A stretch of 64,000 nucleotides of DNA from Rosellinia necatrix (Eukaryota > Ascomycota > Sordariomycetes > Xylariales > Xylariaceae), in the NCBI GenBank assembly GCA_021209875.1, contig JAGYVD010000007.1, positions 2,108,001 to 2,172,000 on the forward strand. Direction: 5' to 3'. Shown here piece after piece: positions 26,935-38,473 of the stretch. Each line of letters opens with the position of its first letter. The stretch's first letter is position 1. The translations under genes were made by a program, and so were the position numbers. Under the pieces are notes generated by a model. That model saw nothing but the letters and a program-made list of their open reading frames with translations, searched no databases and was not told where the DNA came from.

Positions 26935-27300
26935 TATAGAATGCGTTTCAAGGGCTTCGGTCATAGCCTCAACGGTGAAATAAAGTCTTCCGACTGTGCA
27001 CAATTCTATTGTTCCGCCCATTGCTCCTCGAATGCCATGATCAGCTATTCCATGTTATTATTTATGGTGCGTATAAGCATAGTTAACATGAGCAGCTTGA
27101 TCTGGGAGATGAGGGAATCCGATCGCACTCATTCCTCCTCCTCTTCCACCACCTGAGGAGGCACTCCACGCGCCTTTATCGCCTCCCGATTATTTAGTGC
27201 TTTCCGCAGCATTAGACCGGAGCAGGGTCTCACCTTGCTTCAGGTGTGAGGCCCGTCCTCTACCTGCTGGGCCGATCTCTCCCTAGACTCATCTAGGACC
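26935..27300 (-). pseudogene. Decayed coding relic with in-frame stops, possibly retroelement gag-like
   Basis: One minus-strand frame reads coherently through several stop codons: ERSAQQVEDGPHT, then LMLRKALNNREAIKARGVPP, VVEEEEE, SLISQIKLLMLTMLIRTINN, MAFEEQWAEQ and SEDFISPLRL. Stops (TGA, TGA, TAG, TAG, TGA) fall where Gln, Arg or Trp would be expected, as transition decay would produce. The charged, coiled-coil-like composition would suit a retroelement gag or ORF1 protein, but I cannot name the family. Confidence 0.35.
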
Positions 27301-28786
27301 TAGAACGGGCCGAAGGATAACATATGTTCAACCACACGGCCAAGTCCAGAACAAGCCCAACCACGTGTCCCTTTCCCGGGCTGGGACTTACCGGCTTACG
27401 TCTCCTCGCAGTTGTCAGCGCTTTCTCAGCTCTCGCCTGTTTGATTTTATTTTATTTTCCCCTGCGGCTGATCGCATACGGATACGGACCCCTCGTATAC
27501 AAACGCTGTCCTTACGTATGTGTACCGCAACGGCGGCGCTTAATATCTTCTACGCTCGACCATGGCGGGGTTGGGGTGTTTCATTGGTTAGCGAAGAGGT
27601 ACTTGCTCAAGTACGTGACTCGGTATAGGCATGTTTTTCGGGCTTTGGCGGCCAGTGATGTCTTTGCCATGCCCCCGAAGCCGCTGAAAATATGCTTACT
27701 TTAGCGCTCATCACCTGGCCGCCTAAAATGCGACCGGTGTGACTGTCACAAATGAAGCCTGCAGGGACTACCTAGGCAGATCGGACTATTGATCTGATGC
27801 ATTAGGTACCGGGTTGAGCCTCATCGTGAGCCTAAATTCAAAGCCGGGGTTAATAGAGGATCTCCTATCTAGGTCTTGCATACATGGCGTATCCGTTATC
27901 CCGTCCAAAAGCCTAGTGAATCCTCTCAGAGAGTGAGTGAATCGGTGTTATGGCGGAACGGACCCTGGTCGTTGTCCTGCTGCCAAATACATTGGGAGAG
28001 GCATGTTTACCCGCATATTCAGCCAAGCATTTATATTGTGCCGCTCTAGAGCCCGCTGGTAGCACCAGGCAGAGCACAAGGCGTTGGCACTACCCTCACT
28101 ACTAATACGACCAAGTTGTGCCGCTCCAGATCTACTCATCTCTTCCCGGTGATCGCTGCATTCAATCTAGCCTATCCTCTCCGGAATGCTGCACGAGGGG
28201 GAGAAGAACTTTGGACCCGGGAGACCACGTTCTGTCCAGCAAACATGACTATCTTCGATTTATCATATGGCACGTCCGTTCCTCCCCACCACCCTATTGT
28301 ACTAACACCGCCAAGTTCTCTGCTTTGCGAGTTTAATCGATGGAGACTACACAGTTATGCATTTCGATAGAAGTGTTGATAACACAAGCAGGCCCGCATC
28401 CCATCTTTAGGGTATACCAAGTCGCCGCGCTAACTCAACAAACCCTTCCTCCTTCTCGGAAATCCACTTGCAGAGTAATCGTTAGCCCCTTGTCCAGTGG
28501 TGAATTTATGTAGGGGGACATGGATGCCGCCAGGGGAACTCCCCTTGCTCATCATAAAGTTTCCTGTGGTTACGGTTGACACGACAGGACACAAAAAGAA
28601 CTGAAACTATCTCACCACATCGACCCATCCTCGTGCATCCTTCCAGCGGTCATCATCACTATAAATATTTAGTTGAATTCATTGTTCACTGCGGTTTGGC
28701 CAATGTTGAAGGAGGCTTCAGCGTCTGGCGTCTGGAAAGGGGAGAGGGGGAATAAAAAAAATAATAAAAGGGAGGGGGGGGGAGGG

Positions 28787-29619
28787 TTACCGTGGCCACG
28801 CCTCCTCACGATCTCGCTCGACGTAAATCGTCCGCAGGCCATTTGCCCGGGCCGCGTAAAGGTCTCCAAGGTGCGCGGCAACCATGGCCACCTCCTCAGG
28901 CCGGTATTGGAGAGCATCGACCGCGCCCAGATATGTACTCGGATGCGGCTACCCGCAGCGGGCAAGTTAGCCGTGGCATTGACTGTCACAAGAACACTTA
29001 TTTCGGTAGGCACCGAACCGGCATAAGCAGGCTAGGTGGGGGATGCATATCTGCAACGGGAGAGCCTTACCTTGTAGGCGCCAAAGTCTGCCGTCGATAT
29101 GATACGCTGAAAACCGAGGGAGCCGTGCGCGTTGAGATCCTCCAGCAAGGACTGGTTCCCATTCGACAGCGTCGCCGTAACGTACCGTGTCCCGAGTCTC
29201 TGGATGCCCAGCGCCGAGTCATCCCACGGTCTCAGATAGTGCCAGGCGAGACTCAGCAAGCGTGCCTCCTCATCCGTGTACACCCCCATCACATCCCACC
29301 CCCGTAGCAGCTCCTTCAAGCTATCATGATGATGCGTATCGATGTCCTTCCAATCCGTCACTCCAGGCACGAACGTCTGGGTAAATTTACCGTAAGAAGC
29401 TCTCCATTCCTGCGCAAAAGCGCCCCAATCTTCGTCTGATACCCCCCGGAAACGAGATTGGAGTGGCTCGGGCAGCCCGCCAAAGGCTGGTGATGCGATC
29501 TTGTCCCGAGATGCCTGGATAAGCTTGTAGTGGATTGTTAAACGCCAATTCACGACGGTCCCAAAGACATCAAAAGTCAGCGCCTTGACGCCCCGGAGCG
29601 CGTCCTCGGATGGTCGCAT
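28787..29619 (-). CDS. Haloacid dehalogenase-like hydrolase, type II
   Basis: HAD-superfamily hydrolase of the 2-haloacid dehalogenase type II group; the substrate cannot be told from the sequence. I join exon 1 (29619-29071) to exon 2 (28948-28787) across a 122-bp intron (GTAAGG...GGGTAG), giving 236 residues, close to the usual 230-250. Motif I is ALTFDVFGTVVNW with the nucleophile Asp17. Motif II is TLSNGN (Ser152-Asn153). The splice joins ADFGAYK to PHPSTYLGA, bringing in motif III Lys183. Motif IV is VAMVAAHLGDLYAAR with Asp212. The cap domain lies between motifs I and II. The reading used stops with TAA at 28789-28787, just inside a possible donor (CGGTAACC). A third exon ending near 28680 is possible and would change only the last few residues. 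The neighbours give no pathway. Confidence 0.85.
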
Positions 29620-31197
29620 CCTGAATCTGACGCGTGTATAGAGGGTTCGGCACCTGGCGTCCGGCCCTCACAGGATGCTCTATGTTCGGTGCTCTATGTC
29701 CACTGTTATCCCTATAGGTGTCGCGGTATGAAACCATAAAGGCGTTTAAACAGGCATTTAGTTCCGACTAGATTAGTGTCACCGGGTGCAGGTAATGCAA
29801 TGCTTCCCCCGCAAAACCCACCTCGGCACCGCCCGTGCCACGGGTATGGGCAATCGGCCTCAAGTCAACGCTTGGACGGAACAACGGGTATCTATCTAGA
29901 TGTTCTACTGCAACCATGGATCAAACCATATCATGCCGGGTGTAAGTGATTAGCACACCCCACCTCAACCGCTTCGATATTACTACGACAATGGCTCCCG
30001 CCATAGAAACCTCGAGGCACTTACTGTTTTGAAGGTTTATTTTACCGTTTTCGGTTTCTTGCTTCCTCCCCATTCCTCCCCATTCCTCTAGGCGAGGCAC
30101 CGAGGACATCAGAACAGGCTTAGATTGGTCGACCACCATCTCGCAGCTTGACGACCTACTCGATGCCCCCCTACCTTCTCAGCGCTTAGTTACCTAACCT
30201 ATCCAAGGGGGGTGTCACCACAGCAGCCGAGGGGCGACATATCGCCAATAGCCGACGAGAAGTTCATATTTCTATCGAGCGCCAGGGTATCTCGTTCGGA
30301 ATCATGACCTCCTTTGGATATCATACACTTCTACCGTTACGCCAATACCACGCCTTCCCGAGTCAATAGGCGCAAGACTTACACAACCCCCATCCCAATC
30401 AGAACCACTGCACACATACGACACAAAGGACCCTACCAACCCGCTCATTGCAGACCTACCAGATCTAACGGGTCCGGTACGACGGATCAGACGTCACTAG
30501 AATCCCATATCTCACAACTAACTATGTGGACGTGCCATGTAGTGTAGACACCCACATGAGACCGTGACAGCCTTTTCCCACCTACCTAGAGACCCCAAGA
30601 CAACAATAACTGTACCGTGCCCTCAATCGGTAAGGCGGCAAAAAGGCGGGGCGCCGAGAAAGCAAGACAGACAGAAAGGCAACCCATACGGCAGGGAAAA
30701 GCGTCAGAAGTAGCCGACGATCCTCCTCGCCTCCCCTTCTTCTGTTCATTCCGTTTTCCCCTCGTCACCTCCAACAAACCAAGCCGGCGACTCTGCTAGA
30801 CGGTTCGATTGCTGACCCGAACGAACGTCTCACTCAACGCCCGCCCTCCGCCAGATCTTGGCGTGGCCTTCCCGTCTGGCACCCATTAGCCCATCGCGAC
30901 TCGACGCGACCTCTAAAGTGGCGGGGGCCTGAATATCCAAGTACGTAGGTAGCACATAGAACAACCCTCCCTCGGGGAATGTACAACATTCGACGACGTT
31001 GCACAAAAAGCGGCGCCTGTTTATTGTCGTCGTCCATCGTCGTGGTTTCCCCCCCCCCAATTTCGCCTACAGAGCCCGCTTGCTGCTACGCCGGCCCGCC
31101 TCTCACATGCTTCTCTTTCTCTCTCTTGCCTTTCGTTTTCCCCCATCACCGCGCATACGTGACGATGCCACACAACCCACATGCGTGAGAAAAGTTA

Positions 31198-31285
31198 CAC
31201 ACACATATACACATACACACAGAGATACACACACACACAAGCACACACACGTACACACGCACACACACACGCACGCATCCTACAT
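31198..31285. repeat. CA-rich microsatellite
   Basis: Imperfect CA dinucleotide array with TATACA, GAGATA and CGCA interruptions, followed by CATACGCACATACGTACA. Confidence 0.9.
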
Positions 31286-31752
31286 ACGCACATACGTACA
31301 GCCTTACGTCGAAGACACGTATACGTGCCCGTCTACTTGATCCCTCTCCCCTACCTGCCTACCTCGTCGCTGGACCTTGACGGGCGGCTATCGTGCAGGC
31401 GATACGTAGTATGTAACCTGGATGGGTCGGGCAAGAAGAAAATGACATGGCGTTTTTATTTCGCAGAGGGAAGCCGGCGCGTACCGTAGGTAGTCATGTA
31501 CAGGCATCGTGCAGAAAACAGACATATACACACACACATGATCCCGCCACAGCCACCCACCTGCTACATACTCAACGTATCCAGGCAGATATGTAGGCCA
31601 TTTTTTGACGCCTTGCCGCCCAACTCGTGCGGATCGGGCAGAAGACCGCGGGGGAGGGGCAAAGGGGGGAAGAGAGGGGGAAGAGGGGTTACGCCGGCCT
31701 ACGACTCCCGCAACGGCCGCGGTCTCTGCCGTCCACACACGCCCTCAGGGGA

Positions 31753-31788
<36 letters not shown>

Positions 31789-31933
31789 TAAATAAATTAA
31801 AGATTAGGAGGGCGTGGGAGGATGAGCAGACAAGGCGGCTGTCGTCTTTCTCGTCCTCCACCCGACCCGAGCTGGTCGGGGGCTGCGCCACGGGATTCCC
31901 AATCTTTCACACACTTATCTAGACGTCGGCTCA

Positions 31934-32040
31934 CCCATCCATCCATCCATCCATCCATACATCCATTCATCCAGCCATCCATCCAGCCATCCATCCAGCC
32001 ATCCATCCAGCCATCCATCTATTCATCCATTCATTCATTC
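31934..32040. repeat. ATCC tetranucleotide microsatellite
   Basis: A run of CATC units with regular CAGC variants, forming an 8-12 bp higher-order pattern (CATCCATCCAGC), ending CATTCATTCATTC. Confidence 0.92.
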
Positions 32041-32390
32041 GTTTAACTATTTCACTTTCATCCCACTCGGCCAAATAAATCCCATTGTTGCCCTGCCCTA
32101 CCCTGCGCCTGTCGTCTGCACCACCCCGTCCGCCCCTCGGCTGACATTCTGCAATGCAAGGTTCTACCAAAATGCCACCCAAGACGCACGTACGCTCTCT
32201 CTCGCTCTCTCGCTCCCTCTAAGCCATCCATTACTACCGACCCCCACCCGCCCTATGAGTACCCCGGATTGTCCTCGATTATATCCTATCAGAGTTCGTA
32301 TAACTGGCTTCATGTGGTAATTAACGCTCGTTATACTCGTATTTTCCGATATATCTATAAGCGGAAAAGGAAAATTAAAAAAATCACCAA

Positions 32391-32689
32391 CTAGGCGACA
32401 CCGGGCTGAGGCCATCTCACCCGCGCCGCCGTGATGGTAACAGTGACATCGTCGGACCCGGCCGTGGCTGCCTGCCCTATGTATAAGTAGGTACCTGATC
32501 AACATCATTACAAGTAGGCAGTGTAGTGTTTGCAAGAAACCAAGCATCCACCATGGGTAGGGCAGCATAGCGAGGATGCCCTTCCGGGAAGAGAGAAAAG
32601 CCAGGGGTAATAAACCCGACGCGAATATCCAGTATCTCACGAGCAAATTCTATCGCAGATTGGCTTATGCTCCGGTCGTAGTACGCCAT
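32391..32689 (-). CDS. Unassigned short coding segment, possibly a frameshifted gene fragment
   Basis: From an ATG at 32689 the minus strand reads MAYYDRSISQSAIEF, then LDIRVGFITPGFSLFPEGHP and MVDAWFLANTTLPTCNDVDQ, which look like a folded protein. The frame then hits a stop after VPTYT. In another frame just downstream it reads TAGSDDVTVTITAARVRWPQ to a stop at 32391. A 26-bp stretch (GTACCT...GGCA) separates the two; it looks like a spacer or degenerate intron but is shorter than normal fungal introns. I do not recognise the family. A pseudogene is as likely as a gene. Confidence 0.3.
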
Positions 32690-33009
32690 TCGTCAACCCG
32701 TTCCGTTTTTGCCTTTGTTTTTACTTTATCCTTCTTTCCCCAGGTTTCTTAGTATAGGATCATGCTTACAGCGAGACGCTGGCGGCGCGAGAAGTGTTGA
32801 AAGAGCCCTTTTGATGACTTGCATTGTGTGGTCTTCTAGTATCTGGCCCGTAGCCATTAGCTACATCGGTTTGCCTTAGAGCAGCTTGCAGGCACGGGGC
32901 GTCTAACTTCGCTATCTACTCTAGCGCAAATAAATTTAATTGAGTCCGTTCCACAAACCCTGTGGTTCTCTCGGAGCCTTAAACCTCACAATCGCCCCAT
33001 CTATTGACA

Positions 33010-33365
33010 AGTTTCATGACAAGACAACTTGTTCAGCGCTTCGCGTCTTCTCTGAGGAGTCTCTACTCTCGAGAATGACGGTGCAGTCGGTCATCTTTGC
33101 GCTAAGTACCAGGGAATTACTCAGTATCTCGGATCCGGAGACCGTATTTTGAAAACCATCTCGGCTTATCCAGTATAAAGTTATGTAGGTTTGCAGAATG
33201 GCTTATCCAAAAGGCCATTTACTACCAAAAAGCTCCATAAGAATACTGGTGAAGCGCTCAAGGCTGCCATAAATGACCCGGTGGATGATGGCGGGACGGA
33301 AATGACGTTGTCGACGGCCGCCTTCGGCATCTGGAGTAGACCTGGGGGTCGGGGCAGATCGTCGG
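33010..33365 (-). pseudogene. Threonyl-tRNA synthetase pseudogene, C-terminal (anticodon-binding) piece
   Basis: On the minus strand the segment 33365-33200 reads APTPRSTPDAEGG then AIIHRVIYGSLERFTSILME and FGSKWPFG, followed by a TAA where Trp/Leu-Ser is expected. This is the hinge and start of the anticodon-binding domain of eukaryotic ThrRS (family pattern RPVIIHRAIYGS.ERF, then G.KWPFWLSPRQ). The same frame continues to about 33010 with FQNTVSGSEI, LVLSAKMTDCTVILESRDSS and RSAEQVVLS, which line up with the family's NTLQKKIR, VVGAKE..RTV..R.RD and V.L end. Part of the domain between WPF and NT is missing. This is the continuation of the pseudogene at 48225-49850, cut off from it by the A+T-rich island. 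Confidence 0.8.
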
Positions 33366-33448
33366 CCGTCTGGCACGATAGGTCGAGTGTTTCTGGTACC
33401 TAGTTATAAATCTAGCTGAATAGTTGTGCATTAGATAAACATTAGATT

Positions 33449-33556
33449 TGTTAGGTTCAGAATGAGGAATAATGTTGTATTAGTTATAGAGCTATTTCCT
33501 AAGCTAGGGTGAAAGGTGGAATGGTTTAAGGTCCTAGGTGCACGGACTATTTTATA
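33449..33556 (+). repeat. 108-bp LTR-like direct repeat, left copy
   Basis: Begins TGTTAGG and ends ACTATTTTATA; it pairs with 48072-48179, which has the same length with no gaps. Shared unmutated core strings include AATGTTGTATTAGTTATA and GGTGCACGGAC. The differences are transitions, for example right-end ACCACCCTACA against ACTATTTTATA here. Confidence 0.85.
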
Positions 33557-36500
33557 TACGGCTAAATATCCTACCACGAGCACTGCCGAGAGGGAATTTT
33601 TTATTATTTTCTTGGGATAATTAATATGTTTTTTTTTTATTTAGCCGGTATTAAAGCTTAAATTTATATTACAAGTTTTTTTTAATTTATTTTATTTTTA
33701 TTAAACAATTTTTTATTATTTTTATAATTATAACTTAGTTATTTAATAATTTTTAATTTTTAATATATAAATAAAGTTTTTTATAATTTAATAACTATTT
33801 AATTAAAATAATTTATATATTTTTATTTATTTTTAAAATTTTAAATTAATTTTTTAAATAAAAATTTTAAAGTTTTTTTAATTAAAAATAACTTTATTTT
33901 TAAAAAATATTAATAATTAATAAAAATTTATTAATATTTTTAAGTTATAGTTTTTTATTTTTTTAATTTTTAAATTTTTTTATATAATTTATAATTTAAA
34001 ACTTTATATTTAATATTTTTTTATATAATTTTTAAATTTTATTTAATTTATTAAAGTTTTTTTATTTTATTAAAACTTTTTTAAAATTTTTAAAATTTTA
34101 ATTATTTTTAGCTAGCTTATTATTTTTTTTATTTTATTATATATTTTTAATAAAAGTTTTAAATTTTAGTTTTTATTTTTATTATAATTAATTTATTAGT
34201 TTTTATTTATAATTAATTATTAAATATTATATTATTATTAATATTATTTTTATTTATAATATTATTAATAAAAAAATAATTAATATTTTTAATTAAATTA
34301 TTTTATAAAAATAAAAGTTTTTTAAATTTTTATTAAATTTATTTAAACTATTAAATATAATAATAATTATTTATACTTTTAAAAAAAGTCTTATTTATAA
34401 TAATATTTTAAAGCTTTTATTGTTTTTTTAAGCTTGTTTTTAATTAGTTTTTAATTAAACTGCTTTAGCTTTTATTATAAAAAATATTATACTGTTAAAA
34501 ATAATTAAAATTTAAAAGCTTTTATATTTTTATATAATTAATTTTATTTTAAAAAAATATATAATAGCTTGTTTTTATATTATTTAATTTTTATTTTTAT
34601 TAAATAATTAATTATATTTTTATTAATTTTTTTAATTTAATATATTAATAAGTTTTATAATTTTAAATAAAATTATTGTTAAATAGGCTTTATACATGCG
34701 ATATATATACTGTTCATATGTAAAACAGAATATAACTTTTATTATACAATATTTATTATGTTTAATTATTTTATTTAAGTAATTATTATATATAATATTA
34801 TTTTAAGTTTTATATAAAAATTCTGCTAGCGTACAATTTATTAAAATAATAGCGATAATTGTTTTTTTAAATTAAATTAAATAACATTTATAAGTTTTTT
34901 ATTAGTTATTTTTATATAAATAATTTTTATTTTTTAGCTTTAAAAATATTTAGTTTAATATATTAACAGCAGTAGTATAACAAGCAAATTTTTAATTTAG
35001 TTTTTTGTTTTAATAAAATATTTATTATTTTTAAAAATAATATATATATTAAATATTAGTTGTTTAAGCTTTTTTTTTTTAGCTTTATTTAAGCTTAAAT
35101 ATATACAGTAGATTTATTTTTTTTTTTTTAATAATAAAAAAACATTTTTAAAGCAGTAAAAATTTTTTATTTTTTTTTATTTTTAGCTTCCGATATGTTT
35201 TTTTTTTTAATATTATATTTATAGTTCTTTAAATATTAATAAAAGTATTATTTATAAATATATTTATTATAGAACTTGTTTTATAATACTAAAAATTTTT
35301 GCTATAAAAACTATAACATATCTGCTTATGTTTTTTTAAATAATTAAATTTTTGTTTAATATTTTTAAAATATCGTTTTATAAATAATAAAGCTGTTTGT
35401 TTTAAATGTATAAATATGTTTTATATATAAATCGGTCGATTAGTTTTAAAACAAAAGATTTTTTTTTATACGTTAAACTAGCATTTTATTTGTTTTTTAT
35501 AATTAATTATTTATTTTTAAATAATAAAAATTCTAAAAGTTAGCAGTTTTTTAAATATATTTTTTGTTTAAAAAGTATTTAATTTTATATATAAGGTTTT
35601 AATTAAAATTAATAATTTGCTGCTTAAAAATATAAAAAATAATAATTAAATAATAATCTATTTATTTAAAATAGTTTATTTTTTTAACTTATAGTATAAA
35701 ATTTTATTTTCTGTTTTTGTTTGTTTATATGTCTGTTTTTAGATTTTCTGTTAATATATATTATATGCTTTTTTAAGTGTTATAATTATTTTGGCCTATG
35801 ATTTAAAATTTTTAAATTATTTATTAAATTTAAACATAATAAAAATATTTCTGGCTTTATATTTTAAATATATAAATGCTTATATATATTTATATTTTTA
35901 ATAGGTTTTAAATAATTAAAAGCTTTTTTAAATATTAACGGTTGGTAATTTAAAAGAAATTAAAAGCATTTATTTTAAAAATTATATTTATAGTAATTTT
36001 AATAATCGCAAGTTTAAAAGTTAAAATAAAAAAATAAAAATAGTTAATAATTATTTATATATAACAGGATTAAAAAAAATAAAACAGGTTAAATAATAAT
36101 AATAAATAATAATTAAATAGTTTTATTAAGTTATTAATAAAGTTATATTTAAAATAATAGCTATTTAAAATAATATTAAGTAAATAAACAGGTATAAATA
36201 AATATATAAGCTAGTAAAGTTATTAAAAAACTGTTTAAACAGTTTTAATATTTTTAGTTATAAGTTTAACGTTTTTTTTGTTTAATTAATAAATAATAAA
36301 TTAGTTAAACTTATTTAAAATTAATTTTTAAAATATTTTTGCTATTTTTAAACTTATTTTTAACAGCTTAAAAGCTAGCTTTATTTTATTAATATAAAGT
36401 TTTAAATTATTAATATAAATTTTCTGCGGTTTTTTTAGCTAGTTATATTTATAATATATACCGATATTTTTAACGTTATTTTAATAACTTTATATAGTTT

Positions 36501-38237
36501 TTGTTACGCAGGTTATAATTTAAAAGTATGTTTATTATTATTTATTATATTTTTATTTTATTAATAATTTTTATTATTTTATTTTAGTTATATATATATT
36601 TTATATTTAATTGCTTATTTTATAAAGTTGTTTTTGCTAATAAAAAAGTTTTGTTTTTTCAGCGGATTAACTGTTTTAATATTTAGTTGCAGAATTTTTT
36701 TTTAATATTTATTATGCTTTTTATTTTTTTAATCGTTTTATTTATTATATTTATTTAATTTTTTTTTAATATAAAAGCAGTTAGCTAGAGTTTTTATTTT
36801 AATAAAATTTTTGCAGGCAATAAATAAGTTTTTTTTATTTATTATAAATTAATAGCTATTATTACGTTTAATAGTTAAGCAGGCTATGCTTTTAATTATT
36901 TATATTTTATGTTTAAAGCTTATTTTTATAACTGTTTTATTATTAATTAAACGATTTTTTTAATAAAGCTATAAGTCTACGGTGCGTTAAAAAGTTTATG
37001 CGTTAAAGTTGTCCTATTTTTAATAAAAATCTTTTAATTATATTGTTAAATTTTTAATTTATAAATATTTGTTAAAAATATTTAAATATAGCTAACAGCA
37101 GATTTTATGCTTATAAAATAAAAAAAGCCGATTTTTTAATAGTAAAACAAAAAATAAATCGGCTAAAATAATTAGCTATTATTAGTATATATTTCGATTT
37201 ATTTAAACCGACAAAAAAATTAATTTAATATAGTTTATATTAATTATATTTTACGGCTTAAATATTATAACTTGTTGTTTAATTATAAGTATTAATTTTA
37301 GTTTTATTTTTTATAAATATAACAACGGTTATAATATTTATTAATATTTATATTTTTAATAGCTATTAAAACCGCTTTATTAAATTTTTTCAAGTAATAA
37401 TATATTTATAATATTTATATTTATTATATGTTTATTTTAATGCTACTAGTATTTTTTCAGCAGGACATACTTAATTAAACTTTTGTTTTATTTAATTTAA
37501 AACAAATAGCTATTTTAAATATAATACTATATTAATTGTTTTATTATTGTTTTTTTAATTAGTAGTTAATAAAAAAACTATTATTAGTCCTTTTATTATA
37601 TATTATATTAAGTTGTTATATTATTTATTTAATTTATATTGTTTAACTAATAAATTAAAATCAACTTTTTATTATTAAAAAAAAAAAATAATAACACGTT
37701 TATTTTAGTAAGTTTTTTTTTAAAATAAAAACGTTTAAAATAATAAAAATAATTTTTAATATTTATTTAATTAGTAAGTTTAATAATAAAGCTTTATAAC
37801 TTAAAAGTTTATTTATAATTTAAATAATATATGTTATATTAAGTTAATAATATATAATAAACTAATATTTATTTAATTTTTCTAGTTATATCGCAACTTT
37901 TTTTTGCATTTTTAACTTTAGTTTAAAAATAAATAACAAGTTTAAATAGTTTATATAAAACATAATAAAATAAAAAAATTCTAGCACTAATTACCGACAT
38001 TTTATTAAATATTTAATTAAGCTTAAAGTTTTTTTTTTAATAAAATATTAAGTTTTAAATCTAATAATTAAAATAATATAAATATAAGAATTTTTATAAA
38101 TGTTATAATTTTATTTAAAATTTTAGTTTTAATAAGTTAGACCGCAAGTTAAAAAGCATTTTTCTGCTTTTGTTTATAAAATATTAATAGTTAAATAATA
38201 TTAAAAAATAAGGTCTGGATTTTTTATTATTTAAGTC

Positions 38238-38473
38238 TGGATTTGAACGAGATTCTGAGACGAAGTTAAGGAATCGAGTGAGAAAATCAGTAAAAATTCG
38301 AAGAGTTAGTTGCGGAAAAACCAGACGGCTAGCTTTGCTTGAAAACTAAAGTGTGTTTTATTATATAGAACAACTTTTTAGTAGGCAACTAGTATTTTTA
38401 TATATTTAGAGATATTTGTATATAAATTTATACGTGTATTTATATTTATATTTATGTTTGTATTAGTGTATTT
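38238..38473 (+). repeat. 236-bp LTR-like direct repeat, left copy
   Basis: Pairs without gaps with 42149-42384. It starts TGGATTTGAACGAGATTC and includes the shared core AAAAACCAGACGGCTAGC. The left copy keeps G/C where the right copy has A/T near the start (TTTGAACGAG against TTTAAACAAA). The exact ends are uncertain by some bases. Confidence 0.8.

Larger units (their letters stand above)
22966..28786. other. Intergenic region: ras2 promoter/leader and gene-poor DNA
   Basis: The first kilobase upstream of ras2 has a poly-purine/CAA-type leader (about 23230-23480) and a long run of TAGG-containing motifs (23580-23700, again 24105-24200). Further on are a 12-bp minisatellite (24684-24750), a run of 15 A (25682-25696), a short ACCAGGTAAC triple repeat (26246-26270) and a decayed coding relic (26935-27300). 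I see no intact gene between 23 and 28.7 kb. Confidence 0.4.
29620..32390. other. Gene-poor intergenic region with microsatellites
   Basis: Upstream of the HAD gene. No supported gene. It contains a CA/CACG microsatellite (31198-31285), a poly-A/AAAAG run (31751-31790) and an ATCC microsatellite (31934-32040). The frames in this stretch are shadows of these repeats or low-complexity. Confidence 0.45.

Noticed and set aside
33191..33403. 70-residue plus-strand frame
   Set aside because: Antisense to the ThrRS anticodon-domain relic, which explains the sequence better.
38238..38270. tRNA gene read in reverse (GGATTTGAAC-like string)
   Set aside because: No acceptor stem or anticodon arm can be folded around it. 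It is the start of a repeat present twice.
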